Source: Palsa-883 sp963847615 (GTDB lineage: Bacteria > Pseudomonadota > Alphaproteobacteria > Acetobacterales > Acetobacteraceae). Taken from it: 64,000 nucleotides of DNA. This document shows positions 8,655-16,715 of this stretch, piece by piece; position 1 is the first letter of the stretch; each line of letters begins with the position of its first letter. A program made the translations under genes and the position numbers. Location of the stretch: positions 62,001 through 126,000 of the forward strand of contig CAWKAN010000021.1 in assembly GCA_963847615.1 (NCBI GenBank), given 5' to 3'. The notes beneath the pieces are model-generated. The model had not been told where the DNA came from, did no database searches, and saw nothing but the letters and a program-made list of their open reading frames with translations.

Positions 8655-8993
8655 CTACTGCTGGCCGGGCGGCTTATAGGCGCCGCGAATCTGCCGCGCC
8701 TTCTGCCGGATGCCGACAATCTCATCCATCGAGAACAGGCGCGTCAGTTGAACGTTCTGCACGGTCCCGGCGGAGACGGCGACGCCACAGACCGCCGTTG
8801 CCATGTCGGGATCGGTCACGTCGAAGATCACCATCACGCCGGGACCATGGAGAACTCCTGCCATACATGGCAACGAGCTTCCCCCGGCAGCTTCGAGCAG
8901 TTGTTCCACTGCCGCCCGGCGATTTGTATTGGGGTTTTCCCGCATCGCGTTCAGCGCTTGCGGTGTGTATTCCGCTGTCAGACAGAACAGCAT
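8655..8993 (-). CDS. GYD-domain protein with a compensated double frameshift
   Basis: Small GYD-family protein (112 residues), a ferredoxin-fold family of unknown function. The start MLFCLTAEYTPQALNAM and the second half (GPGVMVIFDVTDPDMATAV, VQNVQLTRLFSMDE, RQKARQIRGAYKPPG) match the family. The middle reads GGSSLPCMAGVLHGPG, whereas the adjacent frame reads GKLVAMYGRS, the expected family motif. Thus a one-base loss near 8880-8886 and a one-base gain near 8850-8856 swap eight residues and then restore the frame. A strong Shine-Dalgarno (GGGAGGG) lies eight bases before the ATG. Whether the swap is real or a pair of sequence errors is open. Confidence 0.8.
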   Translation of the reverse strand: MLFCLTAEYTPQALNAMRENPNTNRRAAVEQLLEAAGGSSLPCMAGVLHGPGVMVIFDVTDPDMATAVCGVAVSAGTVQNVQLTRLFSMDEIVGIRQKARQIRGAYKPPGQQ

Positions 8994-9276
8994 CTGCGTA
9001 TCCCTCCCGCGTTTCTTGATGATGCAGCGCCGCGACGCTAGGCGAATTTATTGCCGAAGCGCAAGTGAAATCTACCTGACCGGGCACGCCTGCGGATCGC
9101 CGAACACAACCCGCCGACCAGCGCCGCGGATTGGGAGTGGCTGGGCTCTGGAACCCTGCTGGTGTCGGGTGCAGCCGCAAAACAGCGGCAACCGGATCGC
9201 CCGCGAAATCTCTCGCGCCTTGGTCCCCCATGTGCTTCATTGCGACTTCCCAGCATGGCCCGCAAAGGACGCACGG

Positions 9277-10245
9277 ATGTCAACATCTGCCAGCAACGCA
9301 CACCCCCAGCCGGTGATCGCCCCCCTCTCCGAGCGCGATCTGCCGGCAGCGGAACGCATCTTCCGGGTGGCATTCGGCACGTTTCTGGGCGTTCCTGACC
9401 CGGAAACCTTCTGGGCAGATCGCGACTACGTTTACGGCCGCTGGCGGGCGCCGCATGTCAGCGCACTTGGCGCGACCACCGACGGCGACCTGGTCGGGTC
9501 CAACTTCGTCACCAGATGGGGCAGCGTCGGCTTTTTCGGACCGATCACGGTTCGTCCGGATTTGCACGAGCGCGGCATCGCCAAGGCGTTGCTTGCCGCA
9601 ACCGTCGATCAGTTCGACGCCTGGGGGACCACGCACGATGGCCTGTTCACCTTTGCGCAGAGTGCCAAACACGTTGCCCTGTATCAGAAGTTCGGGTTCC
9701 ATGCGCGGTTTCTGACCGCCATCATGGTCGCGCCGGCACGGCGGTCCGGGACGGTCCCGGGCACGTCGCGGTTCAGCACTCTCAGCGACGAAGGGAAGGC
9801 GGAAGCGTTGCGCGCCAGCCGCGAGGTCACCGACACGCTCTATCCCGGCCTTGACGTTTCGGCAGAAATCGCCGCGGTGGACGCCCAGGGTCTTGGCGAC
9901 ACGGTGCTCGTCGGGGGGACTGGCGGGCTGGCGGCATTCGCAATCTGCCATTACGGCCCAAGCAGCGAGGCCGGGGAGGGGGTTTGTTTCATCAAGTTCG
10001 GCGCCGTGCGGGCGACGGGGTCGGCGGACCAGGACTATCGGCGTTTGCTGGACGCCGCCGAAGCGCTCGCGGTGTCCGTCGGCATGCCGAACCTGCTGGC
10101 CGGCGCGAACCTGGCGCGGCACGAGGCGTATCAGCACATGGTCGCGAGCGGCTTCCGCACTGCGATCCAGGGCGTCAACATGCACAGGCGAAACGAACCA
10201 GGCTACTGCCGGCCGGGGGTCTATATCATCGACGACTGGCGGTAG
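9277..10245 (+). CDS. GNAT-family N-acetyltransferase
   Basis: A 322-residue acetyl-CoA-dependent N-acetyltransferase of unknown substrate. The GNAT core lies in the first half: FGPITVRPDLHERGIAKALLAA contains motif A (V-R-P-x-x-x-x-x-G-I-A-x-x-L), followed by HDGLFTFAQSAKHVALYQKFGF with the Y-x-K-x-G-F end of motif B. The second half (SREVTDTLYPGLDV through the FKFGAVR and PNLLAGANLARHEAYQHMVASGF segments) looks like a second, divergent GNAT fold, as in other 300-residue GNATs. The ATG at 9277 follows AAAGGAC at good spacing. The preceding 280 bases contain no gene. Confidence 0.85.
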   Translation: MSTSASNAHPQPVIAPLSERDLPAAERIFRVAFGTFLGVPDPETFWADRDYVYGRWRAPHVSALGATTDGDLVGSNFVTRWGSVGFFGPITVRPDLHERGIAKALLAATVDQFDAWGTTHDGLFTFAQSAKHVALYQKFGFHARFLTAIMVAPARRSGTVPGTSRFSTLSDEGKAEALRASREVTDTLYPGLDVSAEIAAVDAQGLGDTVLVGGTGGLAAFAICHYGPSSEAGEGVCFIKFGAVRATGSADQDYRRLLDAAEALAVSVGMPNLLAGANLARHEAYQHMVASGFRTAIQGVNMHRRNEPGYCRPGVYIIDDWR

Positions 10246-10598
10246 CGCAGCTTGCCGACCTGCCGGCGCGACCAAACCGGGACCGCAGCCGGGCCCGGTG
10301 ATGCCGAACCGGTGCCGGCCGGGATGCGGCGCTCGGACACAATCCCGTGCAATGCATGCCGCCTGGCCGCTGTCCCGGTGGTGCCATCGCGCCCGCGACC
10401 GTCCAGGCCCGCCCGTCCCCCTGCCCAACCCCAACCAACGCAAGGGTTCCAAGGGCCGCTGCCCTTGGCGGGGTCCAGGGGCGGAGCCCCTGGCCTGGCT
10501 TCATCCAGGCGCTTGCGTTGCAACCGGCTTTCCGACCAAAAGACAGCCATGTTCGTCATTCCCCCAACGGGCCCGGGCCGCACCCGGGACGCCGGCTG
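10246..10598. other. Intergenic region holding a small palindromic element
   Basis: No gene is supported. The only structure is the truncated palindromic element at 10437-10520 listed separately. There is no clear sigma-70 promoter or strong ribosome binding site for the cysD gene that follows. Confidence 0.6.
10437..10520. repeat. Truncated copy of the large palindromic element
   Basis: Outer arms CAACGCAAG (10437-10445) and CTTGCGTTG (10512-10520) are complementary. Between them stand two of the side hairpins typical of the full-size elements: CAAGGG..CCCTTGG and CCAGGGG..CCCCTGG, joined by CGGGGT. The long central palindrome is missing. The outer arm sequence is unlike that of the other copies but still pairs with itself. 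Confidence 0.75.
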
Positions 10599-11507
10599 AT
10601 GGCCGGCGTACTGCCGCGCCACCTCAAGGCCCTGGAGGCCGAGAGCATTGGCATCTTCCGCGAGGTTGCCGGCCAGACGGCCCGCCCGGTCCTGCTGTAT
10701 TCGATCGGCAAGGACTCCTCGGTGCTGCTGCACCTGGCGCTGAAGGCGTTCTATCCCGCCCGCCCGCCGTTCCCGCTGTTGCACATCGACACCACCTGGA
10801 AGTTCCGCGACATGATCGCCCATCGCGACCGCACCGCGGCGCGCCATGGGTTGGAACTGCGGGTGCACACCAATCCCGACGGCCTGCGCGACGCGATCAA
10901 CCCGTTCGACCACGGCAGCTCGCTCTACACCCAGGTGATGAAGACCGACGCGCTGAAGCAGGCGCTGACCGCCGGGCGCTACGATTGCGCGATCGGCGGC
11001 GCCCGGCGCGACGAGGAGCGGTCGCGCGCCAAGGAGCGGGTGTTCTCGGTGCGCGGCCCGGGCCACACCTGGGACCCGAAGCGCCAGCGCCCCGAGCTGT
11101 GGCAGCTCTACAACGGCCAACTGGCGCCCGGCGAGACGCTGCGGGTCTTTCCGCTGTCGAACTGGACCGAGCTCGACGTGTGGACCTACATCGCGGCCGA
11201 GGGGATCGAGGTGGTGCCGCTGTATTTCGCCGCCGCGCGCCCGACGGTGATCCGCGACGGCGCGCTGATCGTGGTCGACGACGAGCGGATGCGCTTCGAG
11301 CCGAACGAAACCCCCACCCCGCGCATGGTGCGGTTCCGCTCGCTGGGCTGCTACCCGCTGTCCGCCGCGGTGCCGTCGGAGGCCGCCACCCTCGCCGCGG
11401 TGATCGGCGAAATGCGCACCACGCGCATGTCGGAACGCGCCGGCCGGCTGATCGACCAGGACCAGGATGCCTCGATGGAGAAGAAGAAGCGCGAGGGGTA
11501 TTTCTGA
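10599..11507 (+). CDS. cysD: Sulfate adenylyltransferase subunit 2
   Basis: Small catalytic subunit of ATP sulfurylase, which with CysN forms adenosine 5'-phosphosulfate from ATP and sulfate. The 302-residue protein has the PP-loop LLYSIGKDSSVLLHLALKAF, the LLHIDTTWKF strand, the IGGARRDEERSRAKER block and the C-terminal DQDQDASMEKKKREGYF tail typical of CysD. The ATG at 10599 has only a weak upstream purine stretch. Its stop codon shares one base with the cysNC start (TGATG), so the two subunits are coupled. Confidence 0.95.
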   Translation: MAGVLPRHLKALEAESIGIFREVAGQTARPVLLYSIGKDSSVLLHLALKAFYPARPPFPLLHIDTTWKFRDMIAHRDRTAARHGLELRVHTNPDGLRDAINPFDHGSSLYTQVMKTDALKQALTAGRYDCAIGGARRDEERSRAKERVFSVRGPGHTWDPKRQRPELWQLYNGQLAPGETLRVFPLSNWTELDVWTYIAAEGIEVVPLYFAAARPTVIRDGALIVVDDERMRFEPNETPTPRMVRFRSLGCYPLSAAVPSEAATLAAVIGEMRTTRMSERAGRLIDQDQDASMEKKKREGYF

Positions 11508-13348
11508 TGCCCGACTCGCTGTTGCGCGTGCTGACCTGCGGCTCGGTCGATGACGGCAAGTCCACGCTGATCGGACGGCTGCTGTTCGAATGCGGCACCA
11601 TCCCGGACGACGTGATGGTGGTGCTGCAACGCGACTCCCTCCGTTTCGGTACCGTGGAGGGCGGCGTCAACTACGCGCTGCTGGTCAACGGCCTGGCGGC
11701 CGAGCGCGAGCAGGGGGTGACCATCGACGTCGCCTACCGCTATTTCGAAACCCCGCGCCGGCGCTTCATCCTGGCCGACACCCCGGGCCACCAGCAATAC
11801 ACCCGCAACATGGTGACCGGCGCGTCCAACTCGGATTTCGCCGTGCTGCTGGTGGACGCCCGCAAGGGGCTGCTGGACCAGACCCGCCGGCACGCCGCGA
11901 TCGTCGCGCTGGTCGGCATCCGCCACGTCGTGCTGGCGGTGAACAAGATGGACCTGGTCGGCTTCGACCAGACCGTGTTCGACACGATCGCGCACGACTT
12001 CGCGGCGCTGCAGGACCGGCTGGGGCCGATGGCGGTGACCGCGATTCCGGTCTGCGCGCGCGACGGCGACAACGTCACCGTGGCCTCGACGCGGATGGCG
12101 TGGTACACCGGCGACACCCTGCTCGCCGCGCTGGAGGTCGTCGAGCCGACCAACCACGCGACCCAGCGCGGGTTCCGCATGGCGGTGCAGCTCGTTGCCC
12201 GCCCGGACCACAGCTTCCGCGGCTATGCCGGCACCGTGGCCAGCGGCGTGGTGCGGCCGGGCGACGCGGTGGTCAACGCCGTGGCGCACACCAAGGCAAG
12301 CGTGGCGCGCGTCGTCACCATGGACGGCGATCTTGCCGAAGCCGGGCCGGGCACGCCGGTGACGCTGGTGCTGGACCATGAGATCGACGTCTCGCGCGGC
12401 GACGTGCTCGCGGCCGAGCCGGCCCCCGCGCTCGCCGAGGAGCTCGCCGCACGGGTGGTCTGGATGGACGAAACGCCGCTGTTCCGCGGCCGAGCCTATA
12501 CGCTGATGCTGGGCACCAGCAGCGTCACCGCGACCGTCACCGACATCGTCAACCGCCTGGACATGGACACGCTCGCCACCGAGCCGGTGCGCGAACTGCA
12601 CCTGAACGAGATCGGCCAGGTGATGCTGTCGCTGGCGCGGCCGGTGGCCTGCGAGACCTACGAGGCGAGCCGCGAGCTGGGCGGCTTCATCCTGGTCGAC
12701 CGGCTGACCCGCAACACCGTGGGCGCCGGGCTGGTGACCGAGGCGCGCACCGGGCGGGCCGACATCTACTGGCACCACCTGGACGTCAACAAGGCGGCGC
12801 GCGCGCACCTGAACGGGCAGAAGCCGGTGGTGCTGTGGTTCACCGGCCTGTCCGGTGCCGGCAAGTCCACCATCGCCAACCTGGTGGAAAAGCGGCTGCT
12901 GGCGCAGGGCCGCCACACCATGACGCTGGACGGCGACAATGTCCGCCACGGGCTGAACCGCGACCTCGGCTTCACCGAGGCCGATCGGGTGGAAAACATC
13001 CGCCGGGTCGCCGAGGTCGCCAAGCTGTTCGTCGAGGCGGGCGTCATCGTGCTGGTGTCGTTCATCTCGCCCTATCGCGCCGAGCGTGGGCTGGCGCGCG
13101 ACTGCGTCGAGCCGGACGAATTCGTCGAGATCTACGTCGATACCCCGGTGGAGGAGTGCCGCCGGCGCGACCCGAAGGGCCTGTACCAGCGCGCCGACGC
13201 GGGGCAGATCCGCAATTTCACCGGCATCGACGCGCCCTACGAGCCGCCGGAGGCACCGGAGATCCACCTGCCGACGCTGGAGGCTCCGGCCGAGGCGCTG
13301 GCCGAGCGCATCTTCGCCGACCTGCGCCGGCGCGGGATCGTCACCTGA
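11507..13348 (+). CDS. cysNC: CysN-CysC fusion: sulfate adenylyltransferase subunit 1 / adenylylsulfate kinase
   Basis: A 613-residue bifunctional enzyme. Residues 1-430 are the EF-Tu-like GTPase subunit of ATP sulfurylase: P-loop GSVDDGKS (12-19), DTPGHQQY near 91, NKMD at 146-149. Residues from about 435 are APS kinase, with P-loop GLSGAGKS at 447-454, GDNVRHGLNRDLGF, the FISPYR segment and DPKGLYQRADAG. Together with CysD it converts sulfate to PAPS. The fusion is common in proteobacteria. No reductase genes (cysH, cysI) lie nearby, so the PAPS may feed reduction or sulfotransfer. The start overlaps cysD by one base. Confidence 0.95.
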   Translation: MPDSLLRVLTCGSVDDGKSTLIGRLLFECGTIPDDVMVVLQRDSLRFGTVEGGVNYALLVNGLAAEREQGVTIDVAYRYFETPRRRFILADTPGHQQYTRNMVTGASNSDFAVLLVDARKGLLDQTRRHAAIVALVGIRHVVLAVNKMDLVGFDQTVFDTIAHDFAALQDRLGPMAVTAIPVCARDGDNVTVASTRMAWYTGDTLLAALEVVEPTNHATQRGFRMAVQLVARPDHSFRGYAGTVASGVVRPGDAVVNAVAHTKASVARVVTMDGDLAEAGPGTPVTLVLDHEIDVSRGDVLAAEPAPALAEELAARVVWMDETPLFRGRAYTLMLGTSSVTATVTDIVNRLDMDTLATEPVRELHLNEIGQVMLSLARPVACETYEASRELGGFILVDRLTRNTVGAGLVTEARTGRADIYWHHLDVNKAARAHLNGQKPVVLWFTGLSGAGKSTIANLVEKRLLAQGRHTMTLDGDNVRHGLNRDLGFTEADRVENIRRVAEVAKLFVEAGVIVLVSFISPYRAERGLARDCVEPDEFVEIYVDTPVEECRRRDPKGLYQRADAGQIRNFTGIDAPYEPPEAPEIHLPTLEAPAEALAERIFADLRRRGIVT

Positions 13349-13923
13349 GGGAAACGATCGCGCAGGCCGCCGCCGCGGCCCGTGCCTGCCGGGTCTGCGC
13401 GGAGCTGCTGCCGCTGGGCCCGCGCCCGGTGTTGCGCGTCTCGGCCACCGCGCGGCTGCTGATCATCGGCCAGGCGCCCGGCACCAAGGTGCACGCCACC
13501 GGCGTGCCGTGGAACGATCCGTCGGGCGATCGATTGCGCGCCTGGCTGGAGATGCCGCGCGAGGTGTTCTACGACCAGCGCCGCATCGCCATCATCCCCA
13601 TGGGCCTGTGCTACCCCGGCCGCCTGCCGAACGGCGGCGACGCCCCGCCGCGCCCGGAATGCGCGCCGCTCTGGCACGCCCGCCTGATCGCGCGCATGCC
13701 GCGGCTTCGCCTGACCCTGCTGGTCGGCGGCTACGCGCAAACCTACCTGCTCGGCCGCGGCAGCATGACCGACCGCGTGCAGGCATTTCACCAGACCCTG
13801 CCTCGCTACTTCCCGCTGCCCCACCCGTCCTGGCGCACCACCGCGTGGGAACGCCGCAATCCCTGGTTCCCCGCCGAGGTGCTGCCGGCCTTGCGCCAGG
13901 CCGTCGCCGCCGCCCTGGGGTGA
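13345..13923 (+). CDS. Uracil-DNA glycosylase superfamily protein, start codon unclear
   Basis: About 190 residues of the uracil-DNA glycosylase-like superfamily: ATARLLIIGQAPGTKVHATGVPWNDPSGDRLR carries the GQAPG glycine loop and the following box, and HPSWRTTAWERRNPWF gives the C-terminal His motif (HPS). It probably excises a base or binds a uracil-like ligand; substrate unknown. No ATG, GTG or TTG stands in frame between the end of cysNC and the first conserved residue (ARACRVCAEL). A CTG at 13345 overlapping the cysNC stop is the nearest plausible start; a sequence error is another explanation. Its TGA runs straight into a degenerate palindromic repeat. Confidence 0.75.
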   Translation: MRETIAQAAAAARACRVCAELLPLGPRPVLRVSATARLLIIGQAPGTKVHATGVPWNDPSGDRLRAWLEMPREVFYDQRRIAIIPMGLCYPGRLPNGGDAPPRPECAPLWHARLIARMPRLRLTLLVGGYAQTYLLGRGSMTDRVQAFHQTLPRYFPLPHPSWRTTAWERRNPWFPAEVLPALRQAVAAALG

Positions 13924-14010
13924 AGCAAGGTCGCGGAGTCGTCCCGACCTCCACCATGCAGCGTGGCTCCGGCGCTCCCGCCAAGGGGTGGCGGCCCTTG
14001 GTGGAACCCC
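13923..14010. repeat. Degenerate fragment of the large palindromic element
   Basis: The TGA of the preceding gene continues as AAGCAAGGTCG, the same left terminus as the full elements at 26808 and 57880. The remainder is diverged but keeps a CCAAGGG..CCCTTGG hairpin and the GGAACCCCGG segment. No central palindrome is present. Confidence 0.6.
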
Positions 14011-14464
14011 GGGGCGTGGAACGTGTTTTGCCGAACCCGATTTTTGTCCCGTTGCCGCGGCGGCCGGGATTTGAGCCCCCTACGGGTTGCCGTGCACGAC
14101 CGGACCGGGCACAGCAGGAATGGGCAGCGCAGGAATGGGCACACGGGGACCGGGCACACGGGGACCGGGCACCGCGGGACCGTGCGCCGGGAAGTCACTC
14201 TGCCGCGGGCGTTTCCCGCCGCACCGCGGGCCGTTGTCGCCGCGGCGGCACGACCTCCGCCAAAAGATGCGTTGGACCCGCAAGCTGGCGTATAGGGGAT
14301 ATGCGGATCCCGACCCATTGCATCGCCATCCCGCCTGGGACACCGCGGCAAGCGGCGCCGGCATCGCCGGCCGACCGCGGCCGCGTTGACAGGACCGGGC
14401 GGGTTCGGGGCAGGGGCCGGGGACCAGCAGACGCAACGACGCCCAACTGGGAGAAGGTGACGCC
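14011..14464. other. Leader region of the bkd operon, with a 15-bp tandem repeat
   Basis: No gene is supported. Positions 14107-14181 hold five 15-base units: two like GGGCACAGCAGGAAT followed by three like GGGCACACGGGGACC. A good Shine-Dalgarno (GGAGAAGGTGA) sits just upstream of the E1 alpha start at 14465. I see no binding motif of a known regulator. Confidence 0.65.
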
Positions 14465-15697
14465 ATGGCCGAGTACGGTCCTCTGCGGCTGCATGTGCCC
14501 GAACCCGAGGTGCGGCCGGGCGGCACCCCGGATTTTTCCAGTGTGCGGATCCCGCGCGCCGGATCCGTCGCGCGCCCGGCGGTGGACGCCGATCCGGAAT
14601 CGATCCGTGACCTCGCCTATTCGATCATCCGCGTGCTCAACCGCGACGGCGAGGCGGTCGGTCCCTGGGCCGGCCTGCTGAGTGACGAGGAATTGCTGGC
14701 GGGCCTGCGCGACATGATGACATTGCGCGTCTTCGACGCGCGAATGCTGATGGCGCAGCGCCAGGGCAAGACCTCGTTCTACATGCAGCACATGGGCGAG
14801 GAGGCGGTCAGCTGCGCCTTTCGCAAGGCGCTGCGCCCCGGCGACATGAATTTTCCCACCTATCGCCAGGCCGGGCTGCTGATCGCCGCCGGCCATTCGC
14901 TGGTCGATATGATGTGCCAGATCTATTCCAACGAGCTGGACCCGCTGAAGGGGCGCCAGATGCCGGTGCTGTATTCGTCGAAGCAGGACGGGTTCTTCTC
15001 GGTCTCCGGCAACCTGGGCACGCAGTTCATCCAGGCGGTCGGCTGGGCCATGGCCTCGGCGATCAGGCACGACACCAAGATCGCCGCCGCGTGGATCGGC
15101 GACGGGTCCACCGCCGAGTCCGATTTCCACGCCGCGCTGGTCTTCGCCTCCACCTACAAGGCGCCGGTGGTGCTCAACATCGTCAATAACCAGTGGGCGA
15201 TCTCGACGTTCCAGGGGATCGCCCGCGGCGGCTCCGGCACCTTCGCCGCGCGCGGCCTCGGCTTCGGCATTCCGGCGCTGCGGGTCGACGGCAACGACTA
15301 CCTGGCGGTCCACGCGGTGGCGAAATGGGCGGTCGAGCGCGCCCGTCGCAACCTCGGTCCGACGCTGATCGAACATGTCACCTACCGGGTCGGTGCGCAT
15401 TCCACCTCGGATGATCCGGCGGCGTATCGGCCAAAAACCGAGTCCGATGCCTGGCCGCTCGGCGATCCGGTGATCCGGCTGAAGAACCACCTGACGCTGC
15501 GCGGGGCCTGGTCGGACGCGCGCCACACCCAGGCGGAGGCGGAAATCCTCGACACCGTGATGGCGGCGCAGAAGGAGGCCGAACGGCACGGCACGCTGCA
15601 TGCCGGCGGCAGGCCCTCGGTGCGCGACATGTTCGAGGGCGTCTACGCCGAGATGCCGCCGCACCTGCGCCGGCAGCGCCAGCAGGCGGGGGTCTGA
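14465..15697 (+). CDS. bkdA1: Branched-chain 2-oxoacid dehydrogenase E1 subunit alpha
   Basis: Thiamine-diphosphate-dependent decarboxylase subunit acting on the 2-oxoacids of Val, Leu and Ile. The 410-residue length, the N-terminal extension (GPLRLHVPEPEVRPG) and the segment DLAYSIIRVLNRDGEAVGPW are those of the bacterial BCKDH E1 alpha rather than pyruvate dehydrogenase. The ThDP motif GDGSTAESDFHAALVFAS through NNQWAIS is intact. It is the first gene of a tight operon with E1 beta (3-base gap), E2 and E3. GGAGAAGGTGA supports the ATG. Confidence 0.94.
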   Translation: MAEYGPLRLHVPEPEVRPGGTPDFSSVRIPRAGSVARPAVDADPESIRDLAYSIIRVLNRDGEAVGPWAGLLSDEELLAGLRDMMTLRVFDARMLMAQRQGKTSFYMQHMGEEAVSCAFRKALRPGDMNFPTYRQAGLLIAAGHSLVDMMCQIYSNELDPLKGRQMPVLYSSKQDGFFSVSGNLGTQFIQAVGWAMASAIRHDTKIAAAWIGDGSTAESDFHAALVFASTYKAPVVLNIVNNQWAISTFQGIARGGSGTFAARGLGFGIPALRVDGNDYLAVHAVAKWAVERARRNLGPTLIEHVTYRVGAHSTSDDPAAYRPKTESDAWPLGDPVIRLKNHLTLRGAWSDARHTQAEAEILDTVMAAQKEAERHGTLHAGGRPSVRDMFEGVYAEMPPHLRRQRQQAGV

Positions 15698-15700
15698 GCC

Positions 15701-16714
15701 ATGCCGCGCAAGGCGATGATCGAGGCCATCCGCGAGGCGATGGACGTGATGATGGCGCGCGACGACAACGTCGTGGTGTTCGGCGAGGATGTCGGCTTCT
15801 TCGGCGGCGTGTTTCGCGCCACCCAGGGGCTGCAGGCGAAATACGGCACCAGCCGCTGCTTCGACACGCCGATCAGCGAGCTGGGCATCATCGGCGCGGC
15901 GGTCGGCATGGCGGCGTACGGGCTGCGCCCCTGCGTCGAGATCCAGTTCGCCGACTACATGTATCCGGGCTACGACCAGATCGTCTCGGAGGCGGCGCGG
16001 TTGCGCTACCGTTCCAACGGCCAGTTCACCTGTCCGCTGGTCGTGCGCATGCCGACCGGCGGCGGCATCTTCGGCGGCCAGACCCACAGCCAAAGCCCGG
16101 AGGCGCTGTTCACCCATGTCTGCGGCCTGAAGACCGTGGTCCCGTCCAACCCGAACGACGCCAAGGGGCTGCTGATCGCGGCGATCGAGGATCCCGACCC
16201 GGTGATCTTCCTGGAGCCGAAACGGCTCTACAACGGACCGTTCGACGGCCACCACGACCGCCCGGTCACCCCCTGGTCGCGCCACGAACTCGGCGAGGTG
16301 CCCGACGGCCACTACGTCATTCCGCTGGGCCAGGCCGCGGTCCGGCGCCAGGGCGCCGCGGTGACCATCCTCGCCTACGGCACGATGGTGCATGTCGCCA
16401 TGGCGGCCGCCGCGGAAACCGGCATCGATGCCGAGATCATCGACCTGCGCACCCTGGTGCCGCTCGACCTGGAAACGATCCAGGCCTCGGTGCGCAAGAC
16501 CGGCCGCTGCGTGATCGTGCACGAGGCGACGCTGACCTCGGGCTTCGGCGCCGAGCTGTCGGCGCTGGTGCAGGAGACCTGCTTCTATCATCTGGAGGCT
16601 CCGATCACCCGCGTGGCGGGCTGGGACACGCCGTATCCGCACGCCCAGGAATGGGACTACTTCCCCGGCCCGGCCCGCGTCGGACGCGCGCTGCGCGAAG
16701 CGATCGGGGGCTGA
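15701..16714 (+). CDS. bkdA2: Branched-chain 2-oxoacid dehydrogenase E1 subunit beta
   Basis: Partner of E1 alpha; the heterotetramer decarboxylates 2-oxoisovalerate and related acids and passes the acyl group to lipoyl-E2. The 337-residue protein shows the E1 beta transketolase fold: VVVFGEDVGFFGGVFRATQGL, DTPISELGIIGAAVGMAAYGLRP, PTGGGIFGGQTHSQSPEALF and the C-terminal EATLTSGFGAELSALVQE. The gap to bkdA1 is 3 bases and to bkdB 1 base. Confidence 0.95.
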   Translation: MPRKAMIEAIREAMDVMMARDDNVVVFGEDVGFFGGVFRATQGLQAKYGTSRCFDTPISELGIIGAAVGMAAYGLRPCVEIQFADYMYPGYDQIVSEAARLRYRSNGQFTCPLVVRMPTGGGIFGGQTHSQSPEALFTHVCGLKTVVPSNPNDAKGLLIAAIEDPDPVIFLEPKRLYNGPFDGHHDRPVTPWSRHELGEVPDGHYVIPLGQAAVRRQGAAVTILAYGTMVHVAMAAAAETGIDAEIIDLRTLVPLDLETIQASVRKTGRCVIVHEATLTSGFGAELSALVQETCFYHLEAPITRVAGWDTPYPHAQEWDYFPGPARVGRALREAIGG

Positions 16715-16715
16715 G

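Noticed and set aside
8431..8679. 82-residue plus-strand frame
   Set aside because: No domain, no good ribosome binding site, and overlap with the GYD gene's 3' end.
14060..14100. tRNA-like segment (GGGATTTGAGCCCCCTACGG)
   Set aside because: No acceptor stem, anticodon arm or CCA in either strand; it resembles the element's remnants.
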